In this document: piece after piece, positions 23,761-34,946 of the stretch
How positions within the stretch are numbered: the first letter of the stretch is position 1
Layout: each line of letters opens with the position of its first letter
Assembly: GCA_024663395.1 (NCBI GenBank)
Contig: JANFAH010000101.1
Location: 62,001 to 126,000, forward strand
Length of the DNA: 64,000 bases
From: Pisolithus tinctorius
Taxonomy: Eukaryota > Basidiomycota > Agaricomycetes > Boletales > Pisolithaceae
Direction: 5' to 3'
Position numbers and translations under genes: made by a program
The notes under the pieces: model-generated
What the model was told of the DNA's origin: nothing
The model's input: the letters and a program-made list of their open reading frames with translations, nothing else
The model's database searches: none

Positions 23761-25885
23761 ATGCCACGGGAAGTGCGAGGTGTTCCCCAGCAGACCGTCT
23801 CCGCGACAACTTTGGCCCATGTTGATGACCCCGTATATGTGAGCGAACTCCCAGATTCGCTAGCTAGGCCAGACGCCCACGATAAAACTGACAAACAAGA
23901 CGACGACACCCAATGGGAGTTTGATCCAAGCAATCCTCGGAACTGGTCTGCGTTGAAAAAATGGACTGCGACTACTCTTGTTAGTTCCCCAGACGGCATC
24001 TGTTGGGTCCATCCTTACGACAATCTCTAGGTATCCTTTTACACCTTTCTCGCACCCTTAGGCAGTTCCATGATGGCCCCAGGATTGCCTGACATAGCGC
24101 TGAGATACCACATAACAAATCCCACGGTCCTTGCGCTAACTCTGTGTGTCTTCTTACTCTCGCTGGCCGTCGGCCCGCTGTTTATTGCCCCCCTGTCCGA
24201 AATGTACGGGCGGGTGTGGGTAAGATTTTCCTTGCCTATTCTTTGCGTTTTTTGACCTTCGTGAAGGTGCTGCATGTCGGGAACCTTGTTTTCCTTATCT
24301 TCAATTTGGCATGCGCTTTAGCGCCAACGGCCGGCACATTTGTCGGTTTCCGCTTCCTTGGTAGGTCAGCTTTCCTTTCGTATTGTGTCAAACTTGTTTG
24401 ACAATATGTACCAGCTGGTTTCGCTGGTAGCACCCCTTTGGCAATTGGCGGGGGGGTCATCAGTGACCTATTTGCCGAACGCGACCGGGCGTCTGCTATG
24501 GCACTTTACACCATGGGGCCCCTGATAGGTTAGATCTAGCTGATGCTAGGGTGTCCGAGTTGGTCCTAACGGTTAAATAAATAGGCCCAGCAATAGGCCC
24601 AGTCATAGGGGGCTTCATCAGTCAGTCAGTCGGTACACAGTATGTCTTTTACCTCATTACTGGCCTTTGTGGTCTTGCCGCGGTCCTGGCTATCCCTCTC
24701 TTACGGGAAACATATGCTCCGTTTATCCGCCTTCGAAAATCCAAGCATCCCACGGATCCCGAAAAGAAGGCTGCGGCCCATACGAGTGCCCCGCAAGTTC
24801 CTGCAAACAAGTGGAATTACTTATGGGTCAACATATCTCGCCCCATGCTCATCCTCACCCGGAGCTTCATATGTTTTGTTTTAAGTTTGTACATGGCCTT
24901 GTGCGTTGCTTCATTATCTGCCAGTTTTCGGGGAGCTGATTTGACATAGGATGTATGGTCTGTGTCTTCAAACATCGAGACAGGGATTATGAATACTAAG
25001 ATTGCTGCTTCAGCCATCTACTACTTGATGTTTGCTACATTTCCGAGTGGGGTTGCCATTTTAAACGGTAAACAACTGACTAATGAATCTTGCAGACCTG
25101 TTCTCCGAAGTCTACCATTGGAGCGTTGGTATCGGCGGTTTAGCATACGTTGGTCTTGGAATAGGATTCCTGCTGTCTGCCTTGTTAGGCGCTAAGATAT
25201 CGGACAAGTTGTACTCACGTGTGCGTTTTTCTACCTTCTCCCACGTACGTTCATGGTTTTTACGCCTCTATAGCTGGTAGCTAAGAACGACGGGAGGGGG
25301 AAGCCTGAGATGAGAGTCCCAGCTCTCATATTTGGGTCGTTTTTTGTCCCTGTTGGGCTACTGTGAGTTCGATAGCGACCAGCTAAGGACTCATTTACCC
25401 TATTCTCTGCAGCTGGTATGGTTGGTCTGCCCAGGCAGGAATCCATTGGATTATGCCTATTATTGGGACCTCCATCTACGGTTTTGGACTAATGACCACG
25501 TTGTACGTAGACGACAGCGTTTTGCAAGGAGCGTGGTCGCTGATACAAACTGTAGCCTCCCAATTCAACTGTACCTTGTCGATGCTTTCGTGTACAGTGC
25601 AAGTGCAATTGCAGCCGCGTCGGTGTGTTTCATAGTATTTGCGCCTGTCGATGCTCACTTATATTGTGCTAGTTTTTCCGATCCTTTTTAGGATTTGTCT
25701 TCCCCCTTTTCGGGGAGCAGATGTTCAATGCTCTTGGGTATGGATGGGGAAATACGTTGCTTGGAGGACTTGCAATTGTCATCGGGATTCCGTTCCCGAT
25801 CTGGATATATTACGCTGGCGAACGTATCCGGTCTCGAAGCGCCTTATTTCAGCGTCCTGCTGAGTCGGCTGGATGCTTGGCGTGA
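23761..25885 (+). CDS. MFS transporter, DHA1 (drug/polyamine:H+ antiporter) type
   Basis: A 12-helix major facilitator with an acidic cytoplasmic N-terminus followed by WEFDPSNPRNWSALKKW, typical of fungal DHA1 proteins. Helix 1-2 reads VSFYTFLAPLGSSMMAPGLP, then PLSEMYGRVWVLHVGN (motif A loop) and GPAIGPVIGGFI (motif C, the antiporter signature). Late helices include YYLMFATFP, GLGIGFLLSALLGAKISDKL, TTFLPIQLYLVDAF and FGEQMFNALGYGWGNTLLGG. At least nine short introns were bridged, and no frameshift was needed. The stop is at 25883-25885. It sits at the plasma membrane by family; the substrate (drug, polyamine or other amphiphile) cannot be told from sequence. The first ATG with a family-like N-terminus is 23761. 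Confidence 0.87.
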
Positions 25886-26121
25886 AAGTGGTCGGGTCCC
25901 CAGTTCTTGATGTCCATATACTGATTGTATGTCGCGTGCTAAAATGGAGTAGACACCCCGTTAGACCCCGTTACTTACTAATCATGAAATTCACAACATT
26001 TGGGCACGGAACACAAATAAAATGTCACCATAGGCGAGCTTCTTCTGATCGCATTACTGGGTTGGCGCTGGCCATTCGAAGATCACATGAACAGTACATG
26101 CACATATGCGCTCTGACACTA

Positions 26122-28087
26122 TTACCGAGGTAGCCCGAAACCCCTTTGTCTTGCAAGGCCGTTCCCTAAGGAGTTGCCCAATCCTGCATCCCTCACTCTT
26201 CGCTCTACTTCAGTGACTTTGCCTTCGACCTCTCGCACCGCACCATCGATCCACTGGAGACTCTCCAAATGGCTGTTAAGAATCTGGGAAATTTGCATCA
26301 TAGGGTCATCACCGCTATGCGGAGAAACGCTGTTGGTAGCAGAGAGTGACAACGTGTTCACAGAATCAATCATCTGAGTGAGTGATGTGGACAGGTCATC
26401 GAGATGAGCGTGCAGCTCGGTAGCTAGCACGTAACTACGGAGAACTTAGAATAAATTGTCGAGGGCTTAAGGAAGACACTAACTTTTTGTCACGTTCAGT
26501 GTCAGCAGGTCCTGTATCCAGCGAGCGCAAACTCCCCCCTTGACTTCCTAGGATCTCCTCGGTCGACCGCTCATAAGCATCCAACGTCGCGGAAAGGTCT
26601 CGTTGCTGCTGTTCAATATGGTCAAGAGTCTGCTCGATCTCAGTCTGCTCTCTCTCCACTGCCACTACGTGACTGTATAGCGCAGCCAGCTAGCATCAAG
26701 TTTGAGCTTATGCACACTGGTGGAAAAGACAAAAGGCATACGTTATTTCCGTTTTCCATTAACGCACGGTCCCAGACTGCGACCTCAGCGGCAAACTTGT
26801 TGAACTCCCGGACTTGATTTTCAAGCTCAGAAGACCATTTATTAACAATCTCTTCGATAGTTTTTCCTTTGAGGACAGAAGGTGGCGCAACTGCGATTGT
26901 CGCACTCGGCGAAGCGGCTGCACATCGAGTCAGTATGAAAGCATGAAAGATATTGTGCTACCGACCATCCTTTGCCTTGTCACCGTCCTTAGGGGCCAGC
27001 GTAGACGCTAAAGAATAATGTTAGAGGCTATAACATGAAATGTAACTGTCTACGGCTTACCTGTCAAGGTTGTTGCTCCACCTCCGGTGGCAGCGCCTAG
27101 TTTGCCGCCGAATAAACCTGCGGCAGCTACTGTAGTGTTACGACAGACCGTTGTCAAGTTTCAACCAAAAGGTCTTACGGGCTGCTGCGTCTGTTTTCTC
27201 TGAAGGAGCCGCTTTGTCTTTACTTCCGAAAAGGCCAAATGGAGAGGCAGCTATGCCCAGTTACGGATGAGTCGTTGCGGAGGAAGAGAGTAAGGCAACT
27301 CTAAATCACCTCTTGGGGTGTCTTTCTTCTCTGTGCTGTCGCCTTTGGGGGGTACAGCACCGAACAAGCCGCCGGTCGGGGCCGCTTCATGATAAATCAG
27401 CACCATGGACCAGCGATTATACTACCTCGACTTACCTGGCGGGACTGTAGTAGATGTACCATCCTTGCCTTGAGTCGTTGCACTCGCCAAAAATGATGCT
27501 GTACTGGCAGTTGTAGGTGCAGCTGTCGCATTCGGCGTCAAAGGCACGAACGAGGTGGGTTTCGAAGTTGCTGGCGCAGGCGCACCAGTGCCGCCCAGAT
27601 TTCCGAATATACTCTGGACAGATGATGCCGGGGGTATGCTAAAGAACGAAGATCCAGCACTGTTGATTGCTGTTGTCGTTGGCGTTGTGCCAGTAGCCGC
27701 ACCGGCAACTGAGGCCCCAGGGGCAGTCGACGAAGGCACTCCGGGAGCTGGAGACGCTGCTTTCCCAAAGATGCTGGATGTGGATGTGGGTAACGTGCTC
27801 GTAGTAGTTCCGCCAAATAAGCTAGGCACAGTGCCCGGCGCACTTGTCGATGGCGCGCCAGTAGTTGGTGTCGTTGGCTTTCCAAATAAACCTCCCGATG
27901 ATGTGGGGTTGCTAAAGAAACTGGCTCCGCTTCCCGTGTTCCCGAAGAGACCTGGTGAGCTGTTGCTCGTATTCAAAGAGAAAGAGGGCACAGTGCTTGA
28001 TGTGCCCGTGCCAGCGTTTCCGGCGGTCGTCCCGAAAATACCGCTCCCAAAAGAACTCGGCTGGTTGTTCTGCTGGGGAGCACTCAT
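26122..28087 (-). CDS. NSP1: Nucleoporin Nsp1 (NUP62 family)
   Basis: FG nucleoporin of the central channel that also joins the cytoplasmic Nup82 complex. Starting at 28087 on the minus strand, a Ser/Thr/Ala-rich domain carries many FG units: SGIFGTTAG, GLFGNTGSG, GLFGKPT, SLFGGTTT, SIFGKA, GLFGAVPPKGD, SPFGLFGSKD. The C-terminal coiled-coil Nsp1_C domain is spliced from VLKGKTIEEIVNKWSSELEN, FAAEVAVWDRALMENGN, QTEIEQTLDHIEQQQRDLSA and a last exon ending in RQRGFGLPR, stop at 26122. Several very short introns cut the FG-coding region between 27000 and 27420. Its neighbour upstream, on the same strand, encodes the direct binding partner Nup82/Nup88. Confidence 0.93.
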
Positions 28088-28369
28088 TGCCGCTGCGGTG
28101 GAGATGTCTTGGCCGAAGCTGCTTGGTGAGGATATGAAGTTGGCTGCAGACCCGTCGCGAGTACTCGCTACTATATCGAGTCACCCCTAAAGAGACTGGA
28201 CAAGTGACTGGCTACATTAATACGCAGACTCAGCGCGGCTACAGTAGTTTACACCACCCAACGTCGACACAGGAACCATATTCTACACTCTTTTGGTTGC
28301 GGCACACTACATAATCCAGATGTCAGAGTGCTACCCAATTACACGAAGTCAAGCAACGCACGAAACGTA

Positions 28370-31317
28370 TCAGAAGTCTGAGTCGGAAACACCGAGTTCT
28401 GACGGGGGCCGTCCGATCGACAGATCCAACTTTGATGCCATCTGCGCGACAACCTTCTCTAGTTCTGATATTTTCGTACGCCTGCAGAACATGTAAGAGT
28501 CGGCTGAGATTAAGAAGAAACGGTTACTTACTCCAAGTGTGAACGTTCTCCGAGCTCAAATGCCTGGGAGATACCAAGCAACTGAGAACTCTCGGCGAAT
28601 TGCTTCCTGCGCTGCGATTCTTTTTCCGCCATATTTTTCAAGTTCGACATGTTACGCTCGTATTCTCGTTTCAGCTAAAAGCAGAAACGTAAGCTGACGA
28701 AGATGAAGAATAACCGCGTGTAATCACCAGCGATATACGTGCAGCTAAAGAACCCTCATCATACCGTCCGGCACCAAAAACCTCTGCTCTCATTCTTCTG
28801 AGCTCTTCGAACCATTTGGTCTCCGATTCACTCAAGTCCGGAGATGCTTGTTGCATCAGCAATTGAAGGGTCCGATCTAATCTGGCTGTCAACGATTTGT
28901 GCGACTCCATAATCTTCTGCACCCGCGCTTCAGCGTGAGCGTATCTCAGGCCTCGAAGTTCCTCCACTTCCTTCAACATCTCCACACACTTTTTTTGTTG
29001 CCTCTGGAACTCCGTCACCTGAAGTGCTGCGCGTGTCTCGGTTGGACGGTGAGCAAGGATAACCTCACGGATCTGGGCGATAAAGCTCTCTACGATGGAC
29101 CCGAAGTAGCGCAGAGTGTCAGGTGTGAGCATGAATTCGCTCTTCGAGTTGGATGTGCCAACAGACATGCGCGGGAAACTCGGCAGACCGGACGGCCTGG
29201 ACAACATAGGGGGTATTTGGAATGGTTCAGCTTCAAGGAGACACACATATGCGGGTGGACCTTCCACCGGAATCAGGAATCCCCCATCCTGCTCTGAGGT
29301 TGGTTCGGGCCCTGCATCTTGCAAATCGCGTGAGGCAGAAAGGTCGGTGCGTAGAGTAAGGGGGAGACATATGATACGGAAGACAGAAGTCAGGATGAGA
29401 ATACTGTACGCCAAGAAAATGTCATTGGGTACGCATATCGCAATCACGGGGTTCGAACATCTGAAGACAAGAGTCAACAAGTGTTGATAGTGTGGGAGTG
29501 TCTACGCACCTCCGTTGGACTGAAAACGTATCCAATACGGCGGTTACATGTGTGGCTGTCGACTTCTCCAGGGCTTGGACGAGCAAAGATCCCTCTTCAT
29601 CATCCGCACGTAGGGCAGCTGAGAGGCATTGCAAGAGTTCCCCAAAGTCAAGTGCGTGGACGCCAAATGCATGAGCAACGTAGACCCGGTCATCATGCAT
29701 CGGATCTCCATACAACACAGGGTGGTTAGCCTGTAGGAGATCTAAAGAGCTTCTTTCCGTCGAAGGTTCCCCGAGCATCGAGATGAGGCCCAGGTCAACT
29801 GACTCATAAACAGCAAACATAGGAAGTTCACGTGAACTCTCCTGTACAAAGATCACATTACTGCTCCAAGACACGAAATTGTACTGACCTGTTTGCTGTC
29901 CCAACGCGCTTCGACCTTCTCGACGTCTAGGCAAACGTCGACCTTGCCATCTTGATATGCAATCATCACAATTCCGAGGCGTTCGGTCTCACCCTCGTTC
30001 CCCTCGTCATCATCGCTGGTAAACGCGAGATAAGCTATGTCCGTAGCATCGCCGCCTTCACTTTCCTCCAAAGTTCTCGGTGATGGTTGCAATAGGAACG
30101 GCCCCTGACGTAGAGGCTCGCTCTTGATTGTGTGTGGTAGATGCATGGGGACTGGGCGAGACACGGCTGGAAAGACGGTCCCAGGGGGAAGTTGCTTGAC
30201 AAGCGCGGAGACATACTTCCTCTGATAGTCGTACAAAGTGGAAAGAGCGGAAGTAGAGGTCGAAGTTCCTTGTAGAAGAAATTCCTGTTTAGCAGCGATA
30301 AAGCACTCCAAGGCGTGGACATATGAGGAAGGAACAGACCTTGGTGTGACGGTCAGTTAATTTTGAGTATAAGTTTAGAGAACAACAAGGACTTACGCGT
30401 TCTTAGGCATGTACGGACATATGCCATACACGTCCCCTGATCGTGTCACGGCGTAAATAGTCAACGGACCCCAATCTGCTTTGCCCCTACCAAGGGTGAA
30501 CGAAGCGATTTCGCGCTCTGCAGGGTCTTCTGCTATAAATGACTTAGGTTTCTTCTCCGGAAGGAATGAAAGAACTTGTTGTGGTTCTTCTGTATCCACA
30601 GAAATATCATACTCTCTGTTAAACTGTTAGAAGAGCCTAAGCATATAGGGACGAGGGTGTACCTGAGTTTGCCATCGACCGTCATGACCACGAGGGTTGA
30701 ACCTGCTTCTCCCCATGGATGCCATTCGATCTTTGCAATAGGAATTGATGTGGTGGATGCGTGATAGAACTGGCCCACTTGTACAGACCTAGCAGAGTGC
30801 TCAGCACATGAAACAGAGAGGGTGACACACCATACTTGCAGTCGACTGTTGACGAGACAAGCTTAGAGTAACCTGGGCGGGGAAGAACGACAACCGCGAC
30901 TTGGTAAGCGCCCGCAACGGCGAGCAGTTTACCGCCTGGGTTTGTAATGATTTGGTGGATCTCAAATTGGATATTGGGAGTGTGTAGGACCTGGTGGAAA
31001 AAGGTGAGGATGCAAGTGTGTGAACAATGAGAAGGTACATGGCCCACCTTATACGACTTGATGGACTTCCCCAGCTTCGTGTCTCCTAACGAAGTCATCC
31101 TTAGTTCTGTGTGAACTGCAACGATGAGGTCTGCGTCCTTGAGTGCCATTGCCTGGCGTCTTCCGGAGAGGGCGAAGCCATCGTCGCGGGCAGACCTCTT
31201 CAATGAATTGGTAGAGAGCTCAAGTGCGTCTTCTGAGCTATCTTTATATGTCTTTGGGACGTCGAATATCGGGTGATCGCTGAGGAGGGCAGCCCAGTCG
31301 TCCTGGTTCGTCGACAT
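28370..31317 (-). CDS. NUP82: Nucleoporin Nup82/Nup88
   Basis: Beta-propeller plus coiled-coil nucleoporin of the cytoplasmic face of the pore, which anchors Nsp1 and Nup159 for mRNA export. ATG 31317 opens MSTNQDDWAALLSDHPIFD. Propeller blades follow (QIITNPGGKLLAVAGAYQVA, IPIAKIEWHPWGEAGSTLVV, GPLTIYAVTRSGDVYGICPY, IVMIAYQDGKVDVCLDVEKV). Conserved segments are WDSKQ, VAHAFGVHALDFGELLQCL and CSNPVIAICVPNDIFLAYSI. The C-terminal third is coiled coil (FQRQQKKCVEMLKEVEELRG, RLDRTLQLLMQQASPDLSES), ending in a short exon KISELEKVVAQMASKLDLSI...GVSDSDF, stop 28370-28372. About 800 codons in roughly ten exons. It shares a 144-base divergent promoter with PRE10. Confidence 0.9.
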
Positions 31318-31461
31318 CGTCGACGTTGAGGCGTTGAGGGGCTCTGCGAGTCTGTGGCAAGGCAAGAACTGAACTAGTTGGCTCGGTTTGCTTCAATTCC
31401 CACGTGGGCGACGCGTCCCTCCTGAGCTGAGCTTGCGCGTCCAGTATCTCTGCAAGACACG
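31318..31461. promoter_or_regulatory. Divergent promoter of NUP82 and PRE10
   Basis: 144 bases between opposite start codons. It contains CACGTG at 31401-31406, the palindrome GACGCGTC at 31410-31417, and GTGGCAA (31354-31360), the core of the yeast proteasome element GGTGGCAAA without its outer bases. No clear TATA box. Confidence 0.5.
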
Positions 31462-32525
31462 ATGACGTCCATTGGAACGGGCTACGATCTCTCAGCAAGC
31501 ACTTACTCTCCAGACGGTCGTATATTCCAGGTCAATCCGCGTCTCGATCTGTTGCATGCGCACTGACACTCGATCACTTTACTAGGTGGAATATGCTACC
31601 AAGGCAGTCGAGAATTCTGGGTGCGCTCCCTTCATTTTTTTTATACCGAAACACACTTCTTGACAGGTATATAAGCACTGCGATCGGTCTCAGAGTGAAA
31701 GACGGCATTGTTCTGGGGGTGGAGAAACTCATCCACTCCAAACTCCTGGTACCAGGTGCCAACCGGCGCATCCAGACAGTAGACAGACATATCGGCATGG
31801 TACGCCTTTGATTCTTAGATTATGTTATGATAGACAACAATCGACCTCATAGGCTACGGCCGGCCTTCTGGCGGACGGCCGGAATGTCGCCAACAGGGCA
31901 CGCGATGAGAGCTCTCAAATCCGTGGATTATGGAGGGAACCCCCCACTGTCAAGGAACGTCTATGTTTACTTCCTTTATGGCGGTAAAATCTTATGCATC
32001 ACTCATAGGCAGTCGCGGACCGGCTTGCTTTGTATGCGCAGGCATACACCCTTTACTCCTCCGTCCGGCCATTTGGCATCAGCACCATCTTTGGTGGCGT
32101 CGACAAGACGGGTCCGTCACTTTTTGTCGTAGAACCCAGTGGCGTCTGTTTGGTTAGTACATCACAGCATTATTGCGATACATGTGTTCAACGTAGCTTG
32201 ACCGTAGGGATACCACGGAGCAGCCGTAGGCAAAGGCCGCCAATTAGCCAAGACTGAACTAGAAAAGCTCAAGCTTTCAGAATTGTCGATGCGGGAGGCC
32301 GTTATAGAAGCTGCAAGAATGTTCGGATCCGTTTACGTCGCTTTTCGAAGTACTGACGGGTCTTCCAGAATATATATCGTACATGATGACAATAAAGAGA
32401 AGGAGTTCGAACTCGAGATGTCATGGGCAGGCGACGAGACGGGTGGCTTGCATGTGCCCGTGCCAGCTGATCTCTTGGCCGAGGCAGAACAGAAGGCAAG
32501 GGAGGCCTTGGAGACTTTCGAGTAG
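31462..32525 (+). CDS. PRE10: 20S proteasome subunit alpha 7 (Pre10/PSMA3)
   Basis: Outer-ring alpha subunit of the 20S core. The ATG at 31462 gives [20 protein letters not shown] then [15 protein letters not shown], the alpha-subunit signature helix and loop. Later exons give [69 protein letters not shown] and [15 protein letters not shown]. The end reads [20 protein letters not shown] and a short acidic tail. Splicing is needed at six or seven places; TVKE|LADRL needs donor AAC|GTCTATG and acceptor GGCAG|TC. The [16 protein letters not shown] start and the extended IIYIVHDD tail identify alpha7 rather than other alphas. It faces RPN12 tail to tail with 57 bases between stops. Confidence 0.95.
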
Positions 32526-32582
32526 TGATTACTACCCACTCCTTAAATGGGGTACTTGTACACTGGAATCTCAAAAGCTCGT

Positions 32583-33651
32583 TTACACTATCTGCTCGAG
32601 CTCACGGGCGTAAGCAAGATTGGCTTCGATGAGTTTCTGCTTAGGAATTTCCATCTGTTCGTCGTTCTTCCGCGCAAACCTGATGAGACCGGCACTCAAA
32701 TCTACTTGCCATCCCCGCTGAAGCAAGAATCAGATGTTGCACCCGAACGATACTGAGAAAAATACTTGCCTCTTGAGCATATTTAAGCAGTTCAGATTGC
32801 GAAGAAAAGAACAGCAATGTGGCGACATCCTTGATTGGAAGACTGTCGTAAGCTACCTCTTCACAGCTTGCAATTTCATTCCTACTCGAATCTAAGCAAA
32901 ACAGACTGACAAGGTCAAGAGATATACCTTATGGTCCCCATTAAGCTGTCCACGAAGAACTTGTATTCTTCTGCAGGAGCCTCCTCCCGGGCGTTCCAAA
33001 CCTTGCTATAACTTCCCTCCATAAGCCACCGTTCGAGGTTGACCGGGTGTCGGATGTAAGGATTCAGGCTGATTTCGTCGGCAGCAAGTGGAAGAGACTC
33101 GAGGGTAGTGTGGAAGTCAGCTATCCTATTCTGAGTGAGTAGACGGATGAGATTGAGGCCCCGGAGGGGAAACTCGCGCTTGGATGGCGGAAGGCTCGAC
33201 CTTGCGAGCAGTGTGAGGCTTACTACCAGGAACGCAGGGGAGTTCCAAACCTATAGTCTGTGTAGAAAGTGTGGAGCTGGGAGAAGTATCTGTCAAATGA
33301 AGGCACGTCCTTTGCTCGTATACTCCAGAATGCACCGATTTCGAGAATGTCGCCTGTTTCGGGAGTATAAACGATCATCGCATAGGCAGGGCTGCATAGG
33401 ACCTACGTGCAATAACCATATCGTTCAGGCTAGCCTCACCATTGGGTAGAAGTAATCCGGACTCTATCAAGCCGATCTTTGGATGGGTGAGACGCAGGGA
33501 CGAGGACGTCAGCTGGGGGATTCACCTTGAGCTGTGCAAGCAGAACACCACATTTTTTCAGATCGGCCGGCCGTGCGTCGAATGCACGCTGCAAGTCTCT
33601 GTAGAGAGTTTGAAGCTGTCTAGAAACCATTCGAGAAATGCTAATGAGCAA
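32583..33651 (-). CDS. RPN12: 26S proteasome lid subunit Rpn12 (PSMD8)
   Basis: CSN8/PSMD8-type lid subunit, the last to join the 19S lid. On the minus strand: [33 protein letters not shown], then [41 protein letters not shown]. After a short intron follows [53 protein letters not shown] and [20 protein letters not shown]. The end reads [20 protein letters not shown] and ELEQIV, stop at 32583-32585. Starts at 33651 and 33630 are both possible; the second fits the family better. The alternative exon ending at 33126 is only a read-through. It is divergent from PRE3. Confidence 0.93.
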
Positions 33652-33750
33652 GTCACTGTCAAACTATAAACGCGTGTACGCGCCAGCTGTGTGAGACGCG
33701 TCAGCCCGTCAGCCACACTCCAACCCTTCCCCTCACCAGAGACACAACAC
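33652..33750. promoter_or_regulatory. Divergent promoter of RPN12 and PRE3
   Basis: Only about 100 bases separate the two start codons. It carries ACGCGT at 33670-33675 and GACGCGTC at 33695-33702, 26 bases apart. The latter is the same palindrome as in the NUP82/PRE10 spacer. No yeast-type GGTGGCAAA is present. Confidence 0.55.
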
Positions 33751-34738
33751 ATGGATCGCATCGACATGGACCGACTGAAGAGCGGGGAAGTCAACCTTGG
33801 AGTATGCAAACCGTCTTTTCTCCCTGCAACAGCCAGATTGACCCCTCTTATAGACTTCGATCATGGCCGTACAGTTCGACCACGGCGTCGTCATCGGTGC
33901 CGACAGTCGAACAACTACTGGAAGCTACATCGTATGCTATCCTGGTGATCCATAGGAAGAGCTAGGCTGACCCTTATGTACGCAGGCCAACCGTGTGACG
34001 GATAAGCTTACCCATGTCCACGACCGTATATACTGCTGTCGCTCAGGATCTGCCGCAGATACTCAGGCAATTGCTGACATTGTCCACTACTCTCTCCAGT
34101 TATACACGTACGCTACTGTTCTCTCGATGCAGTCTCTTGGATATAACCCACGTTTCACCTGGCAGACAGGAGTTTGGTGCTGCACCACCAGTGTCGAGCG
34201 CAGCTGCTATCTTCCAGAAACTTTGTTATGAAAACAAGGACGCGTTATCCGCAGGTATCATTGTTGCTGGTTGGGACAAAGAAGTAGGCCCAAGCGTCTA
34301 CAATATTCCCGTCGGCGGTGGATCGTTCCGCCAACCATGGGCAATCGGAGGTATGCTCGCACCTTCATAATGCAAAGCCACGTTTACAAAGAGATTGCAT
34401 TCAGGTTCCGGCTCTACCTATGTCTATGGTTACTGCGATGCTACCTATCAAGAAGGCTGGGGTAGAGGCGAGGCCGTCCAATTCGTTAAGAACAGTACGT
34501 CCGCCTGGGACACTGCCCATCACATGAACTTACATTCCTGGCAGCACTCGCCCTTGCCATGGGGCGAGACGGTTCGTCCGGAGGCGTTATACGTATGTGT
34601 GTCATCACTGAAGATGGGGTAGAAAGATTGTTCGTGCCAGGTGATCAACTTCCCAAGTTCTGGGAAGGGCACGAAGTGCTGCCCGCCGCAGTGACAGGAG
34701 CGAATGTCATAGACCCTGTACCCATGGCCGTCGAGTAA
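33751..34738 (+). CDS. PRE3: 20S proteasome subunit beta 1 (Pre3/PSMB6), caspase-like site
   Basis: Catalytic beta subunit made as a precursor. The ATG at 33751 gives a 17-residue propeptide ([17 protein letters not shown]) followed after an intron by [20 protein letters not shown]. The Thr after NLG is the N-terminal nucleophile, and ADSRTT and NRVTDKL carry the active-site Asp and Lys. Further conserved parts are [60 protein letters not shown] and [20 protein letters not shown]. The stop is at 34736-34738. Five or six short introns. All catalytic residues expected for beta1 are present. Confidence 0.95.
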
Positions 34739-34946
34739 GAACGTGTACTACAGAGAACCAATGTATCCCTCCATTACGATGCACTTGATCACAATCTCTC
34801 TTGCAAGTAACTCACCCGCCACTCCCCATCCACCCCCCATCCACTGCTACAGACCAGATCTTGGTATGCATCGCCTTCCCACATCCACAGCCTCCACAGG
34901 GCAATGGCCAATGGAGCAGAGTCCACGCGCTTAACAGCGTGTTCAT

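Noticed and set aside
24545..24590. tRNA A-box-like sequence (GTGTCCGAGTTGG) in the DHA1 gene
   Set aside because: No B box or cloverleaf. The CTAAC right after it is better explained as the intron branch site.
23761..25885. Possible pseudogene (transporter frame broken many times)
   Set aside because: Every break can be removed by a 40-70-nt intron with normal borders, giving an intact 12-helix protein.
27555..28190. 211-codon open frame antisense to NSP1
   Set aside because: It is rich in Val, Pro and Gly because it mirrors the Ser/Thr/Gly-rich FG repeats. No start context, domain or splicing; a composition shadow.
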